Shown here in pieces: positions 11,744 to 22,054 of a stretch of 64,000 nucleotides of DNA. The notes below the pieces were generated by a model, which was given only the letters and a program-made list of their open reading frames with translations, made no database searches and was not told where the DNA came from. Source of the stretch: Phellopilus nigrolimitatus (Eukaryota; Basidiomycota; Agaricomycetes; Hymenochaetales; Hymenochaetaceae); NCBI GenBank assembly GCA_021029095.1, contig JAJOHG010000006.1, forward strand, positions 248,001 to 312,000, written 5' to 3'. Position numbers and translations under genes: made by a program. Each line of letters begins with the position of its first letter. The stretch's first letter is position 1.

Positions 11744-12635
11744 GGTAGACGTGGAGTCGTTAAGAATGTACTACGGTGTCGTCGAGGTCGTGTGTCGGGT
11801 TCGTTGGCGTCTGCGCTGGCGTCGCTAGAGCTCGGCTAAAATGCGGAAAAGTCCGTCGACGTCGTCAGCGAACGCGGGCAACGATGATATGGATGCGGGG
11901 GACTTACGGGCAGAAAGTAGGCGGGACGTGAACGGGGGTCCATGCTCCAACACATGAGACACTTTATAAACTTTACGGCTGCCCGAGTAGCAGCCGTGGG
12001 AACAAGATGACGTTTGCCCGGCAAAAATAAAATTTCGTAGATATCCATATTCGTCGCTTTCGTTCTCACGCCTCGCTACAAGGTTCTGCCCTTTGCACAC
12101 TCCACGAGCTGACCACATCCCGCTGTCATCCTCTCCACCCTTCTACTGCTGAAGTTAAAAAATTGGACCTGGGTTTCTGGGGATTCTACTAGACGATCTC
12201 GATTTTCTCGATTTTTTTCTCAGTAAGAAGTTGAAAAATTAGTAACGACTCGAGCGTAAGATGGACAGCCTCAGCTGCATCGTCGACTGCGCATCCATAA
12301 TTTCATATCTGTGTTCTTGCACTTGCACCGGTTCGCGCAGACTCTCAGCTTTCAAGCCACATTGAAGCATCCGCCGGCTTGCTGCGCTCCATTACCCATC
12401 ACTCGAGGCAGTCCCTATCATTCCTCCCAAGCCTTGTCTTAATTACGGTCTGAGATTTGGATGCTTTCGCTTTGCAGTTCTTCAGGCGGTCAATTCTAAA
12501 TATACACCCACTTGGCACCTCAAGCTGGCCGTAGAAGGACCGCTGTGCTAACGAAGAGCATACTGCGCGTATAACAGCTTTGTTTTGATGGGAGGCCGAA
12601 ACTCAGTCTTACGCGCTCCTATTCATCATGTCTTC
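11744..12635. other. intergenic, nothing recognised
   Basis: The first part is the upstream region of the PalI/SUR7 gene, with pyrimidine-rich stretches read on the minus strand. Short frames at 11825-12118 look random. No RNA gene or repeat was recognised. Confidence 0.45.
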
Positions 12636-14112
12636 CGAACTTGAAATATTGATATCGCTAGACCAAATGGGCTTTCAAGACTCAGCGCTCAGAAAGTCTG
12701 TCATTGTTCCGATGATGCTTATCAAGTGTCAAGAGCAAAGTTTTTTTAGCCTCGTATACTACCAGATGGCGCAGTTGTGCCGTGCAGCATTACTGTGCAG
12801 GCGTTTGAACGAAGTGCTATTCCGCACCTAGGGTTGATTTTGTGGAGCGAGTTGGTTGATTACGAAAGGGTATAAAGCACGAGTGGTATCGGTGGAACAG
12901 CAGCACAATTCAGTTATTGCACTCATGGAAGCGATAAGCGGTATGTCTGGCGAGGAGTTCATTTTCCACAAAGTTCACGGCAACGTCTACGTTCGAAAAT
13001 GCTACGGAACTGAGGCAATAGCAAGTCTTGCTCAGTACGTCTTGCCGCAATTTTTCTCGAAGCCTCCTATGCCGACTAATGACAATCCACAGGGAAATCC
13101 GCAAGGGCCTAACCATGCTCACGGTCACCGCTGCAATCTCACTTGACTCCTCACCGTCTCGAGAACTCCTTCAAACTCAAGTGTGCGAAGCGTGGCAGCT
13201 TTTGCGGCACCTCGTTCCCGGTATCGCGTGTCAAACGTTAAAGTTGCCTCCGTTCGACGGACAGTATGAGCTTCGCTATACTGTGCCGCAATCGCTCGAG
13301 GACGTCGATGCTTGGGCAGATCAAAGCACTTTTTTGATGACAGCTTTGTACCGCTTCATGAGAAGCACGAACAGCTTAAGAACAATCGATGGTGGAATTC
13401 TGCCGAGCCTCATTACAATACGGAACTACACGTCTCTCCGCTGGAGACATCTTCAAGCTGGCAATTCAGGTAGGAACCTAAGCAGTCGCTTTTAAGAGAT
13501 TCAAGAGCTGAATGTAGTGTAGTCTTGTTATGGCGCACAATAGCATCGATGGGCGTGGTGCATTTACGCTTCTTGAGCTCTTTTTTGAGTTTTTGACGTC
13601 CGTCATCGAGAAGAGGGCGCAGCCTACTTCTGAGATCAAATGGGGCGAGGAGGTCTCGCGACTTCCTCCGCCTGGACCGCTCGCAACGTCGTTTGCTAAG
13701 ACGGGTCTCCCATTGGAATTTCCAAAGACGCCAGCGCCGACTTCAGCCGAAGTTGAGAACCAAGCCGCACCTGTAATGGTAGGGTTTCGTCATGTCGAAC
13801 GAGACTTTGATTCCAGCGTATTTACCGATTGTCAACCAGGTTCCCTGCGCTCGCTATTCGCGATAGTGGGCAAGGGGACATTGGATGCGTCGTCAAATTC
13901 TCACCTGAAGCTACTGCGAATATACATGCCGCTTGCAAGAAACATGCGCGCACAATTACGCAAATCGTCTCGGCACTCGTGATACTCGCGAATACGGAGG
14001 CCTCCCTGAAAATCGCAGGCCAAACGGGCGAAGAGCACTACAAAGACGCGTCGGATGGTTTTTCAAACTCGACACACTACTTGATCGGGATGAATACCAT
14101 ATCCCAAGTAGG

Positions 14113-14395
14113 TGTAACCTCCTGGTTACTACCTTTCCTGATGATGACACATAGGCACATATAGGCGCGTCGCGGACTCTTTCTTTTCTTTCTCTCTCCT
14201 TAGTCATGTGACCGCGTGCCTTCTTTGGGCACGCGCATATATTGCTTTCGCCTGCGTCTCGAGACTCTATCTCTTACCGTCTCGAACGCAGGTACGTACT
14301 TTAGTAAACACGTGTATACTACGATCTCTTACCGTCTCGAACGCAGCTTTTGTTCCCGTTTTGTCTCTAGTGTTTCCACCTCGCGGTGGTTTCCA
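14113..14395 (+). repeat. 5' LTR
   Basis: This LTR starts TGTAACC and ends GGTTTCCA. A TATA-like CATATATT lies at about 14237. It contains a direct repeat of ATCTCTTACCGTCTCGAACG at 14269-14291 and 14324-14346, 55 bp apart, and the first copy runs into CAGGTACGT, which looks like a splice donor. Confidence 0.93.
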
Positions 14396-14639
14396 CTTTT
14401 TTTTAAACATCGAACACTGCTCCGCGTGCCACCCGACGGCTGCCACCGTCGCGCGTGACCCTCGAGAACTACTGGTCGGCCACGCCGCCCCGAAAGAAAA
14501 CCACTGCCCTCGGATAGGGTGAACACTTGCTCCGAACTCCGCTCGCTTGCGCTTGTCCTCGCTACGCCCTTGTTGCCACCCGTTGTCACCCGGCTCAGAA
14601 CTCGGTGGCACGACCTGCCACCCGCTTCCACTGCTCATC

Positions 14640-17600
14640 ATGTCTCGCCCCCTTGCTAAGCTCGACTCGCCCAAGACTACGCAGGCCCCGCTCGTCACCG
14701 ATGGCCAGATGACCCCGCGCCTGTTCTGTGAGTGGAAGGGTTTCTGTCTCGCCTTCTTCGCCACCAAAAACGTCGACCCCGACGATCAAGTGAAACTCGT
14801 CGCGCGAGGTCTCCGCCCCATCGAGATTGTCGACTGGTACGAGGCTCAGCATCAAAACCTCGACGCGCAAACCTTCGACGACTTCTGCGACCTCCTCCGC
14901 CCCATCGCGCTCCGCCGCGGCTGGGAGCAAGAGGAACGTGACACCATTGAAAACCTCACACAAGCTGGCCGAAAGGCCGAAAACTTTTACTTCGACATCT
15001 TGGCCCGCAACCGCATCCTCCAAGACACCGGGTTTGAGCTTGGCGAAGACGATATCCGATTCCTCATGAACGCGCGCTTCGACCGCGACCTCAAGACGAG
15101 AGCGAACACGGCCGCGGTGCGCAACATCGTCGGTTTCGCACCCTGGCTCGTCGCCATTTTCGAGGCCGATGAAGACCTCTGGGCTCAACGCGAGATGTTC
15201 GAGAACGTCCTGCATCGGACGAATGCGAAGAAGAACGTACTCGCTGCCACTCGACAGTCCCAGCCCAACCAGACGGCCAACCCGCCCGGAATGCGTGCAC
15301 CCCGCCAAGGCGCTCAGAACTTCGGGGAACCCGGGTTGCGCAAACTGTCCCCTCCGGACCGCGCGCTCCTTATTCGCCACAATGGTTGTTTTAAATGTCG
15401 TCACTACTACGCTAATCACTCTGCACGCGACTGCCAGGTTCCCCAAGGCCAGACCAACCACAGTCCACTCTCGGAGGTGGACGGACAGCGCGCGCGGCCC
15501 AAGAACTTGCCGCCGCTCCCTAGGGTCAAATCGGAGGGCGTCGCAGTGGTGAGTGGCGGGAGTTTCCATCCGCAAGTCCCGGCGCACGCTTTCGCCCAGC
15601 TTGCGCTCAACTCGCCAACACCGACACCGGCTATCGCCACAGCGGCGGCGACCGGAGCCGATTTGGCCCCCTCCTCCGTCTATGAGGGTGGAGACGACTC
15701 CGAAGAGTACGTAGCCCCGTTACAAACCCCCCATCTCTTCTGGAATTGCCTACTCGACGGACCACTCTCTACCTCCCCCACCCCGGTCAAGGCCCTTATT
15801 GACGACGGTTCCTCCCTAGTGATGATTGACGAGTTGCTCGTCAATCAGCTTGGCCTCCGACGACGCCGCCTTCACACGCCCATACACGTCGCGCTCGCGA
15901 TGGCGGCTGGAGACGAGGGAGCTGCGACCTTGACCGAATTCGTAAAAATTTCTCCTTATTCTTGCGACTCCCGTTGGCAATCGAGAACTTGCCGCGCTGT
16001 AATTGCCCCTAAACTATGTGCCCCTTTAATCCTGGGCGGGCCTTTTCTCCAATCAAATAAAATAACGGTCGATTACTCTGCACGCTCTTGTGTCCCTGAC
16101 CACACTCTATATGATCTTCTCAACCCGAACAACCAAAGCCCTCGCCCGCCGAGCCGCAAGAAGTTCATGGCTAAATCCAAAAGCCTCCGAATCATCCGCG
16201 AGCAAAGTGCCGGACGCAAGAGGGTCCTCAACGAACTCGTCGCACAGACGGCACAACGCCGCCACTCCCTAGACGGTGCTCATTCATCTGGGTGGCAGCC
16301 CGATGTCCTGAGTGCACTCCGTGAGCGTATCCAAGTGGTCGCGTTCCTCCAACACCTTGAGCACGAAGAAGGAAAAGTTCGTTCTGAATTCCGCTTATTC
16401 TTCCCATGTGATGCTCCGCCCGCAGTCGCAGCCTTCCTCGCCACGGGCGAGGCCACGCGGCTCGAAGATGAAGAACGCTCGGTCCGCAAAGAGTTCTGGG
16501 ATGTTTTCTCCAAAGGGACACCTCATGTCGACCGTCTCCCTACGGATGTCTACCACCGCTTCAAACTAAAGGATCCTGACCGCGTCGTCAAAGCTCGTCA
16601 ATACTCCTGTCCTCGCAAGTACCGCGATTCCTGGACCATTTTACTAAAAAAATACCTTGACGCAGGTTTGATCCGACCCTCCTCCAGCCCTTACTCGTCC
16701 CCCACCTTTCTAGTCGCAAAATCGGACCCTACCGCACTACCACGCATGGTCGTCGACTCCCGCGAGCTCAATGACAACACAATACCCGATAATTTTCCCC
16801 TGCCCCGCATCGACGACATTCTCGCGGACTGCGCAAAGGGGAAGATATGGGCGAAAATCGACATGACCAACTCCTTTTTCCAAACCCGCGTCCATCCCGA
16901 TGACATCCACCTCACCGCATTCTCTACCCCCCTCGGTCTCTACGAATGGACCGTGATGCCAATGGGAGTCCGCAACGCCCCCGCTACACACCAGCGACGC
17001 ATGACGGGGGCTTTGCGCGAACTCATCGGCAAAATCTGCCACGTCTACCTCAATGACATCATCATCTGGTCCTCCTCCCTTGAAGAACATGCCCGCAATG
17101 TCCGAACTGTCCTATCCGCCCTCAAAAACGCCAATCTCTTCTGTAATCCAAAAAAAACCCAACTCTTCTGCACGACACTCGACTTCCTCGGCCACCGAAT
17201 CTCCCAACAAGGCATCCAGGCCGACCCCCGCAAAACCGAACGCATCTCCTCCTGGCCTCTTCCCCAATCCGCGTCCGACGTCCGCTCGTTCCTCGGACTC
17301 GTCCGATACATCGCCGCCTTCCTCCCCCGCCTCGCCGATCACACCGCCGTCCTCAACGCACTCACCACCAAAGAAGCCGAAAAGAATTTCCCCCGCTGGA
17401 CCGCCACTCACCAAAACGCCTTCGAATCCATCAAGACACTCGTCCTCAGCTCCGAATGCCTCACCACCATCGACCACGCAAACCCCGGCTCCAACTACAT
17501 TTTCCTTCACACTGACGCATCCGACCGACGAACTGGCGCCGTACTCTCCTTCGGACCTACACCCGAAACTGCCCGACCCGTCGCCTACGACTCAACCGCC

Positions 17601-19391
17601 CTCAAAGGTGCCGAACTCAACTACCCCGTCCATGAAAAAGAACTCCTCGCCATCGTCAAAGCCCTCAAAAAATTCCGATCTGATCTGCTCGGCGCCGAAT
17701 TCACTGTCTACACCGACCACAAGACACTTGAATCCTTCCTCACCCAAAAAGACTTGTCCCGCCGCCAAGCGCGCTGGCAGGAGTTCCTTGCGCAATATGT
17801 CTTCTCTATACGCTACGTCCCTGGCGAAAACAACTTAGCTGCTGACGCTCTCTCCCGCCTCCCTGACGATGCAGAAATGCCTCCCAACCTTTCCGCTGCG
17901 GTCCTCTCCATCGCCGCCGACTCTGAGCTTGTACAGAAAATCCGTGAGGGTTATGCTAACGACCCCTTCACCGCAGAACTCCTTGCACGGCCCCAAGAGA
18001 CGCTTGGAGCCCATCTAAGGGACGGCTTGCTCTATCTTGGAGACCGCCTCGTCATACCGAGAACTTCGGATCTCCGAGAAACCTTCTACACCCTCGCTCA
18101 TGACTCCCTTGGACACTTTGGTGCCGAAAAGAGCTATGCCAGTCTGCGTGCCTCGTACTACTGGCCAAACATGAAGACCGACCTTGAGAAGTCCTACATC
18201 CCACAGTGCGACGCGTGCCAACGTAACAAGTCCTCCGTCAAGAAACCTGCCGGTCCCCTTCACTCCCTCCCTATCGCGGACCAGCGCGGGGACCGCATTG
18301 CTATTGATTTCGTCGGGCCCCTCCCCCTGGACGATGGCTTCAACGGTCTCTGTTCTATTACTGATCAGCTTGGGTCGGATGTCCGTCTTTTCCCTGTCTC
18401 CATGTCTCAAACCCCTGAAACCTTCGCCCGACTGTTCTTTGACTACTGGTACTGCGAAAACGGCTTACCGCTTGACATCATCAGCGACCGCGACCATCTT
18501 TTTACCTCTAGGTTCTGGAAAGCCCTCCATGCGGTTTCCGGCGTCAAACTCAAGATGTCAACTTCTTACCACCCGCAAACCGACGGCCTCAGCGAACGCA
18601 CCAACAAGACTGTTATCCAAGCACTCCGGTACTACGTCAATCGTCAGCAAAAAGGCTGGGTCAAAGCACTCCCGCGCGTGCGATTCGAAATTATGAATAC
18701 TGTCAACTCGTCTACTGGGTACTCTCCCTTCCAACTCCGGATGGGCCGCTCCCCCCGTATCATTCCCCCACTTGCCCCTCTCGTCCCCGCCCCGGACACT
18801 CTGCCTGAAGACGAAAGAGCGCGTGCGCTCTTTCAGCAGCTCGAGACCGACTGTGCCGACGCACGGGACAGCCTCGTGCTCGCGAAGGTCACACAAGCGC
18901 GCACGGCGAACAGGTCCCGTGGTCCCGAGGACGCATACGAAGTTGGAGACTTCGTCATGCTATCCACGCTCCACCGGCGACGCGATTACATGCAACAAGG
19001 TGACGGACGTGTCGCCAAGTTCATGCCACGTTTCGACGGTCGATACCGCATCTCTCGCGCATTCCCCGAACGCTCCGTCTACGAGCTCGAGCTCCCCAAC
19101 TCAAAAAACAAATTCGCCACCTTCCACGCCAGCCAATTAAAACGACACTACTCTAACGACCCCCTCCTCTACCCATCCCGGGAACACGCCCGTCCCGGGC
19201 CTGTCGTCACCCCGGAAGGAATGGAGGAATGGGAAGTCGACCGCATCATCGACTCGCGCCGGCGTGGACGCGGCTACCAATACCTTGTCCGCTGGCGGGG
19301 CTACGGGCCCGACGACGACCTTTGGCTGCCCAAACGTGAACTCGACGAGTGCGCCGCGCTCGACGACTGGGAAGCCGCTAACCCTCCCTGA
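14640..19391 (+). CDS. Gag-Pol polyprotein with C-terminal chromodomain
   Basis: One frame of 1583 codons runs from ATG 14640; an earlier in-frame ATG lies at 14547. Order of parts, with residues counted from 14640: Gag; a zinc knuckle at about 250 with the spacing CX2CX6HX4C; an aspartic protease signature LIDDGSS at about 387; reverse transcriptase; RNase H (HTDAS near 958, later TDHK and AADALSR); an integrase HHCC zinc site (about 1154-1190); the integrase D-D-E core (AIDFVGP, IISDRD, GLSERTNK); and a chromodomain at about 1528-1575. In the reverse transcriptase the usual YxDD is YLND (residue 803 is Tyr, bases 17046-17057), so the first catalytic Asp is Asn. Everything else looks intact. 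This copy probably cannot reverse-transcribe itself. Confidence 0.93.
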   Translation: MSRPLAKLDSPKTTQAPLVTDGQMTPRLFCEWKGFCLAFFATKNVDPDDQVKLVARGLRPIEIVDWYEAQHQNLDAQTFDDFCDLLRPIALRRGWEQEERDTIENLTQAGRKAENFYFDILARNRILQDTGFELGEDDIRFLMNARFDRDLKTRANTAAVRNIVGFAPWLVAIFEADEDLWAQREMFENVLHRTNAKKNVLAATRQSQPNQTANPPGMRAPRQGAQNFGEPGLRKLSPPDRALLIRHNGCFKCRHYYANHSARDCQVPQGQTNHSPLSEVDGQRARPKNLPPLPRVKSEGVAVVSGGSFHPQVPAHAFAQLALNSPTPTPAIATAAATGADLAPSSVYEGGDDSEEYVAPLQTPHLFWNCLLDGPLSTSPTPVKALIDDGSSLVMIDELLVNQLGLRRRRLHTPIHVALAMAAGDEGAATLTEFVKISPYSCDSRWQSRTCRAVIAPKLCAPLILGGPFLQSNKITVDYSARSCVPDHTLYDLLNPNNQSPRPPSRKKFMAKSKSLRIIREQSAGRKRVLNELVAQTAQRRHSLDGAHSSGWQPDVLSALRERIQVVAFLQHLEHEEGKVRSEFRLFFPCDAPPAVAAFLATGEATRLEDEERSVRKEFWDVFSKGTPHVDRLPTDVYHRFKLKDPDRVVKARQYSCPRKYRDSWTILLKKYLDAGLIRPSSSPYSSPTFLVAKSDPTALPRMVVDSRELNDNTIPDNFPLPRIDDILADCAKGKIWAKIDMTNSFFQTRVHPDDIHLTAFSTPLGLYEWTVMPMGVRNAPATHQRRMTGALRELIGKICHVYLNDIIIWSSSLEEHARNVRTVLSALKNANLFCNPKKTQLFCTTLDFLGHRISQQGIQADPRKTERISSWPLPQSASDVRSFLGLVRYIAAFLPRLADHTAVLNALTTKEAEKNFPRWTATHQNAFESIKTLVLSSECLTTIDHANPGSNYIFLHTDASDRRTGAVLSFGPTPETARPVAYDSTALKGAELNYPVHEKELLAIVKALKKFRSDLLGAEFTVYTDHKTLESFLTQKDLSRRQARWQEFLAQYVFSIRYVPGENNLAADALSRLPDDAEMPPNLSAAVLSIAADSELVQKIREGYANDPFTAELLARPQETLGAHLRDGLLYLGDRLVIPRTSDLRETFYTLAHDSLGHFGAEKSYASLRASYYWPNMKTDLEKSYIPQCDACQRNKSSVKKPAGPLHSLPIADQRGDRIAIDFVGPLPLDDGFNGLCSITDQLGSDVRLFPVSMSQTPETFARLFFDYWYCENGLPLDIISDRDHLFTSRFWKALHAVSGVKLKMSTSYHPQTDGLSERTNKTVIQALRYYVNRQQKGWVKALPRVRFEIMNTVNSSTGYSPFQLRMGRSPRIIPPLAPLVPAPDTLPEDERARALFQQLETDCADARDSLVLAKVTQARTANRSRGPEDAYEVGDFVMLSTLHRRRDYMQQGDGRVAKFMPRFDGRYRISRAFPERSVYELELPNSKNKFATFHASQLKRHYSNDPLLYPSREHARPGPVVTPEGMEEWEVDRIIDSRRRGRGYQYLVRWRGYGPDDDLWLPKRELDECAALDDWEAANPP

Positions 19392-19407
19392 TTTCCCCCA
19401 ATTCTCC

Positions 19408-19421
19408 GGGGTGGGGAGGGG
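19408..19421 (+). other. polypurine tract of the retrotransposon
   Basis: GGGGTGGGGAGGGG directly precedes the 3' LTR. This is the expected place for the plus-strand primer, although one T interrupts the purine run. Confidence 0.7.
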
Positions 19422-19704
19422 TGTAACCTCCTGGTTACTACCTTTCCTGATGATGACACATAGGCGCATATAGGCGCGTCGCGGACTCTTTCTTTTCTTT
19501 CTCTCTCCTTAGTCATGTGACCGCGTGCCTTCTTTGGGCACGCGCATATATTGCTTTCGCCTGCGTCTCGAGACTCTATCTCTTACCGTCTCGAACGCAG
19601 GTACGTACTTTAGTAAACACGTGTATACTACGATCTCTTACCGTCTCGAACGCAGCTTTTGTTCCCGTTTTGTCTCTAGTGTTTCCACCTCGCGGTGGTT
19701 TCCA
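19422..19704 (+). repeat. 3' LTR
   Basis: It is identical to the 5' LTR except for G at 19466. The following base starts the right-hand target duplication, after which the acyltransferase intron resumes. Confidence 0.93.
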
Positions 19705-20497
19705 GTATGCTTTTCCTTTTCGAAGAAACCGATAGATAAAATTCTGACGAATACTGGTAGAGACAAAAGCTTGCGGGAGGATATGACTTGTTCAAGTCGC
19801 CAAAAAGCTCACCTCTTTGTGCTTCGGACTATCTGCCAATACACTTTCCGATGGACTCCATTCGCAAATTAGTAAAATTGGAAGCGACGAAAAGGACTGC
19901 GCTTCGCGAGGTAGATCAAGATCACTTCTGGAATGATTTAGTCAATGATGTGGCTGCTGCCTGGAAAGCAGTAGATGTAAGTGTTTATTTTTTTGCCATC
20001 TCTTCAACTATTCTTCTCATCGCAACTTAATCAGACATCTTTGGGAGCTTACTTCACACGTCAGGCTGGTGTGCATGCCGCTGCTAGCGCTTTTGATCCG
20101 CATTCGTTGGACATCTTCTGTGCCACAAATACTTCCATTGGAGACCTCAATCGGCTCAACCTCCTTAACGCATACCTCCCTTCGGCGACTCGGAAAACAC
20201 TTACGGTCGAGGATGTGGTTCTCTCGACCCGCAATAGTGGACCGATGTTCACGACGGTGTGTTACCAATACAATGGCCAACTAGCGTTGCATTTCTGCAT
20301 GGCTGACGACTTCGCAACTGCTAAGTCACTGAGGCATGTCGCCGACATCTTCGAGGAGTGGACGATGGCGGTCATTTGAAGTAAATTACACAGATAGCGT
20401 GTTCTTCTAGAGTTACGACGCTGAAGACTGTATGTATGTATATGTATACGTATTCCCGGAAGTATAAATGTGGTAGCGGGTGTGCCTTTATTACGTA

Positions 20498-21976
20498 CAG
20501 TGGCTCACAAAAGTATTGGAACACACAAGATGCACCCATAGAAATTCACAGACTCAATATTTTGCTTTGGTTTAAATTTGTAAAATTAGTTTAGTTTCTT
20601 CTCTATAAAATGTCATCAATGACCAAATCAATCGGACAATAAATGCAGCCAGTAGAGCAAGATAAAAAAGGGGGTCACTTTTCAAGATCTCAAATAATTT
20701 TCCTCCCTCAAATTAAAAATCAGAATAAAATATTTCAAGAAATTCCCTACAGTCATTCACCAGTCAATGGGACACCACCGGTCAATGGGACACTCGCCTA
20801 AAACACCATTTCTCGACCGTTTTTTCCAATTAGTTTTGCAATTTCAAGCTTAAATATATACCAAAGTACTGTATACCAAGTGTGAGCCAGCCCGGCTCAG
20901 TATTGCTTGAGAAATGCTCAAAATACTGTCGAAGTGTACTAAAATGGTAACTGCAACTTGGCGTGACACAATACATTCTGCCTTCTGCACACATTTTGTC
21001 CCTTTGGACCAGCACTGATTTTTCATATAATGAGAGGAGAATATCTCTGAAACGTAAGCATGATGTTATGTGAAAGAGAATTTGAGCGGATCTCGAGAAT
21101 GACAGTATATATGCACTATCTTATCAACAGGTCACAGGTGTTACAGAAGTCCTGTAAGTGTCCTAGATGACTTCGAAGACAATTTATTACTCAACATGAT
21201 AAAAATACATGGTTAGAGGCATATTCATGAAGAGGACATCTGTATCTACCGGTAAATGCACTTACCATATCATTTGGTGGTCGGTATCACTCGTAGTTAC
21301 TGCACTATTGTGGTCAGGGTCGTGGGAAAGCTACTGTCCCATTGAGCGGTGAGGACCAAAAAGGTCACAGCTTTTTGTTTTCACTGTACCTCTTTTATTT
21401 CTCCTTATTTTTATACAAGATTCTGTGAGGACATTCTACAGTAGTTTGTTTACTTGCCAGCATAATTTGTTTTGTAAAAAAGGGGCAAAATATGGTTGAG
21501 TCCGCGATGGCGATTTGGTGTCCCATTGACCGGTGAATGACTGTACAAGGTGCCATTTGAATCGCGAAAAACCGTTCAGTGGTTGCTGAGATATAAGTTT
21601 GACAAAGTGCCATTTTTGCACACTTTTCGCCAAATCTAAGCAAAATCTAAGCAAAAATGGCACTTTGTCAAACTTATATCTCAGCAACCACTGAACGGTT
21701 TTTCGCGATTCAAATGGCACCTTGTAGGGAATTTCTTGAAATATTTTATTCTGATTTTTAATTTGAGGGAGGAAAGTTATTTGAGATCTTGAAAAGTGAC
21801 CCCCTTTTTTATCTTGCTCTACTGGCTGCATTTATTGTCCGATTGATTTGGTCATTCATGAAATTTTGTAGAGAAGAAACTAAACTAATTTTACAAATTT
21901 AAACCAAAGCAAAATATTGAGTCTGTGAATTTCTATGGGTGCATCTTGTGTGTTCCAATACTTTTGTGAGCCACTG
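20498..21976. mobile_element. fold-back TA element (683 bp), interrupted by a second element
   Basis: Ends are CAGTGGCTCACAAAAGTATT in inverted orientation, flanked by TA on both sides (20496-20497 and 21977-21978). After removing the inner element (20750-21543) and one copy of its TA, the left arm is 252 + 74 = 326 bp and the right arm is 326 bp (21651-21976). A 31-bp loop (21620-21650) lies between them. The arms are nearly identical, with a handful of mismatches. There is no transposase. The TA duplication and CAGT ends suggest a non-autonomous Tc1/mariner relative. Confidence 0.85.
20750..21543. mobile_element. inner TA element (794 bp) inserted in an arm of the fold-back element
   Basis: Terminal inverted repeats start CAGTCATTCACC and continue through GTCAATGGGACACC, with one mismatch. 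TA flanks both ends (20748-20749 and 21544-21545). The uninterrupted opposite arm of the outer element shows the empty site. The motif TCAATGGGACA, or close variants, recurs inside (near 20755, 20783 and, inverted, near 21330 and 21520) as subterminal repeats. No transposase frame is present. Confidence 0.85.
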
Positions 21977-22054
21977 TAATATTAGCAAGCATTAATTTAT
22001 ACGCCTGAACACACGTTGGATCTGGTCAAATTGTTTATTACCATCATCCTTGCT

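Larger units (their letters stand above)
14113..19704 (+). mobile_element. full-length Ty3/Gypsy LTR retrotransposon with chromodomain (chromovirus)
   Basis: The 5592-bp element is bounded by 283-bp LTRs that begin TGTAACC and end TTCCA. The LTRs differ at one position (A14157 versus G19466), so insertion was recent. Flanks are GTAGG on the left and GTATG on the right. Copies A and B show the empty site as GTACG, which fits a 5-bp target duplication with one later change. One long gag-pol frame fills the interior. A purine-rich tract precedes the 3' LTR. Directly behind the 5' LTR the sequence runs CTTTTTTTTAAAC, and I see no tRNA-type primer site. Self-priming, as known for Tf1/sushi elements, is possible but not shown. 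Confidence 0.95.
12892..20379 (+). pseudogene. CoA-dependent acyltransferase-like gene, copy C, split by a retrotransposon
   Basis: Homologous exons are 12892-13034, 13093-13469, 13523-13778, 13840-14107, then after the insertion 19761-19976 and 20035-20379. The start codon of copy A is GTG here (12892). Exon 2 lacks one base in a T run near 13330. Exon 4 is 11 bp shorter than in A and B. The chromodomain retrotransposon sits exactly at the exon 4 donor site. The HxxxDG motif survives as AHNSIDG. Exon 6 keeps the ancestral frame through NAYLPSATRKTLTVED to DIFEEWTMAVI and shows how A and B lost one base. The gene is certainly non-functional as one unit. It shares its upstream region with copy A. 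Confidence 0.75.

Noticed and set aside
14396..14420. Search for a tRNA primer binding site behind the 5' LTR
   Set aside because: The sequence starts CTTTTTTTTAAAC, without the TGG start typical of tRNA 3' ends, so no primer site is annotated.
14595..15587. 330-codon minus-strand open frame opposite Gag
   Set aside because: It is a shadow of the GC-rich retrotransposon frame; no family resemblance.
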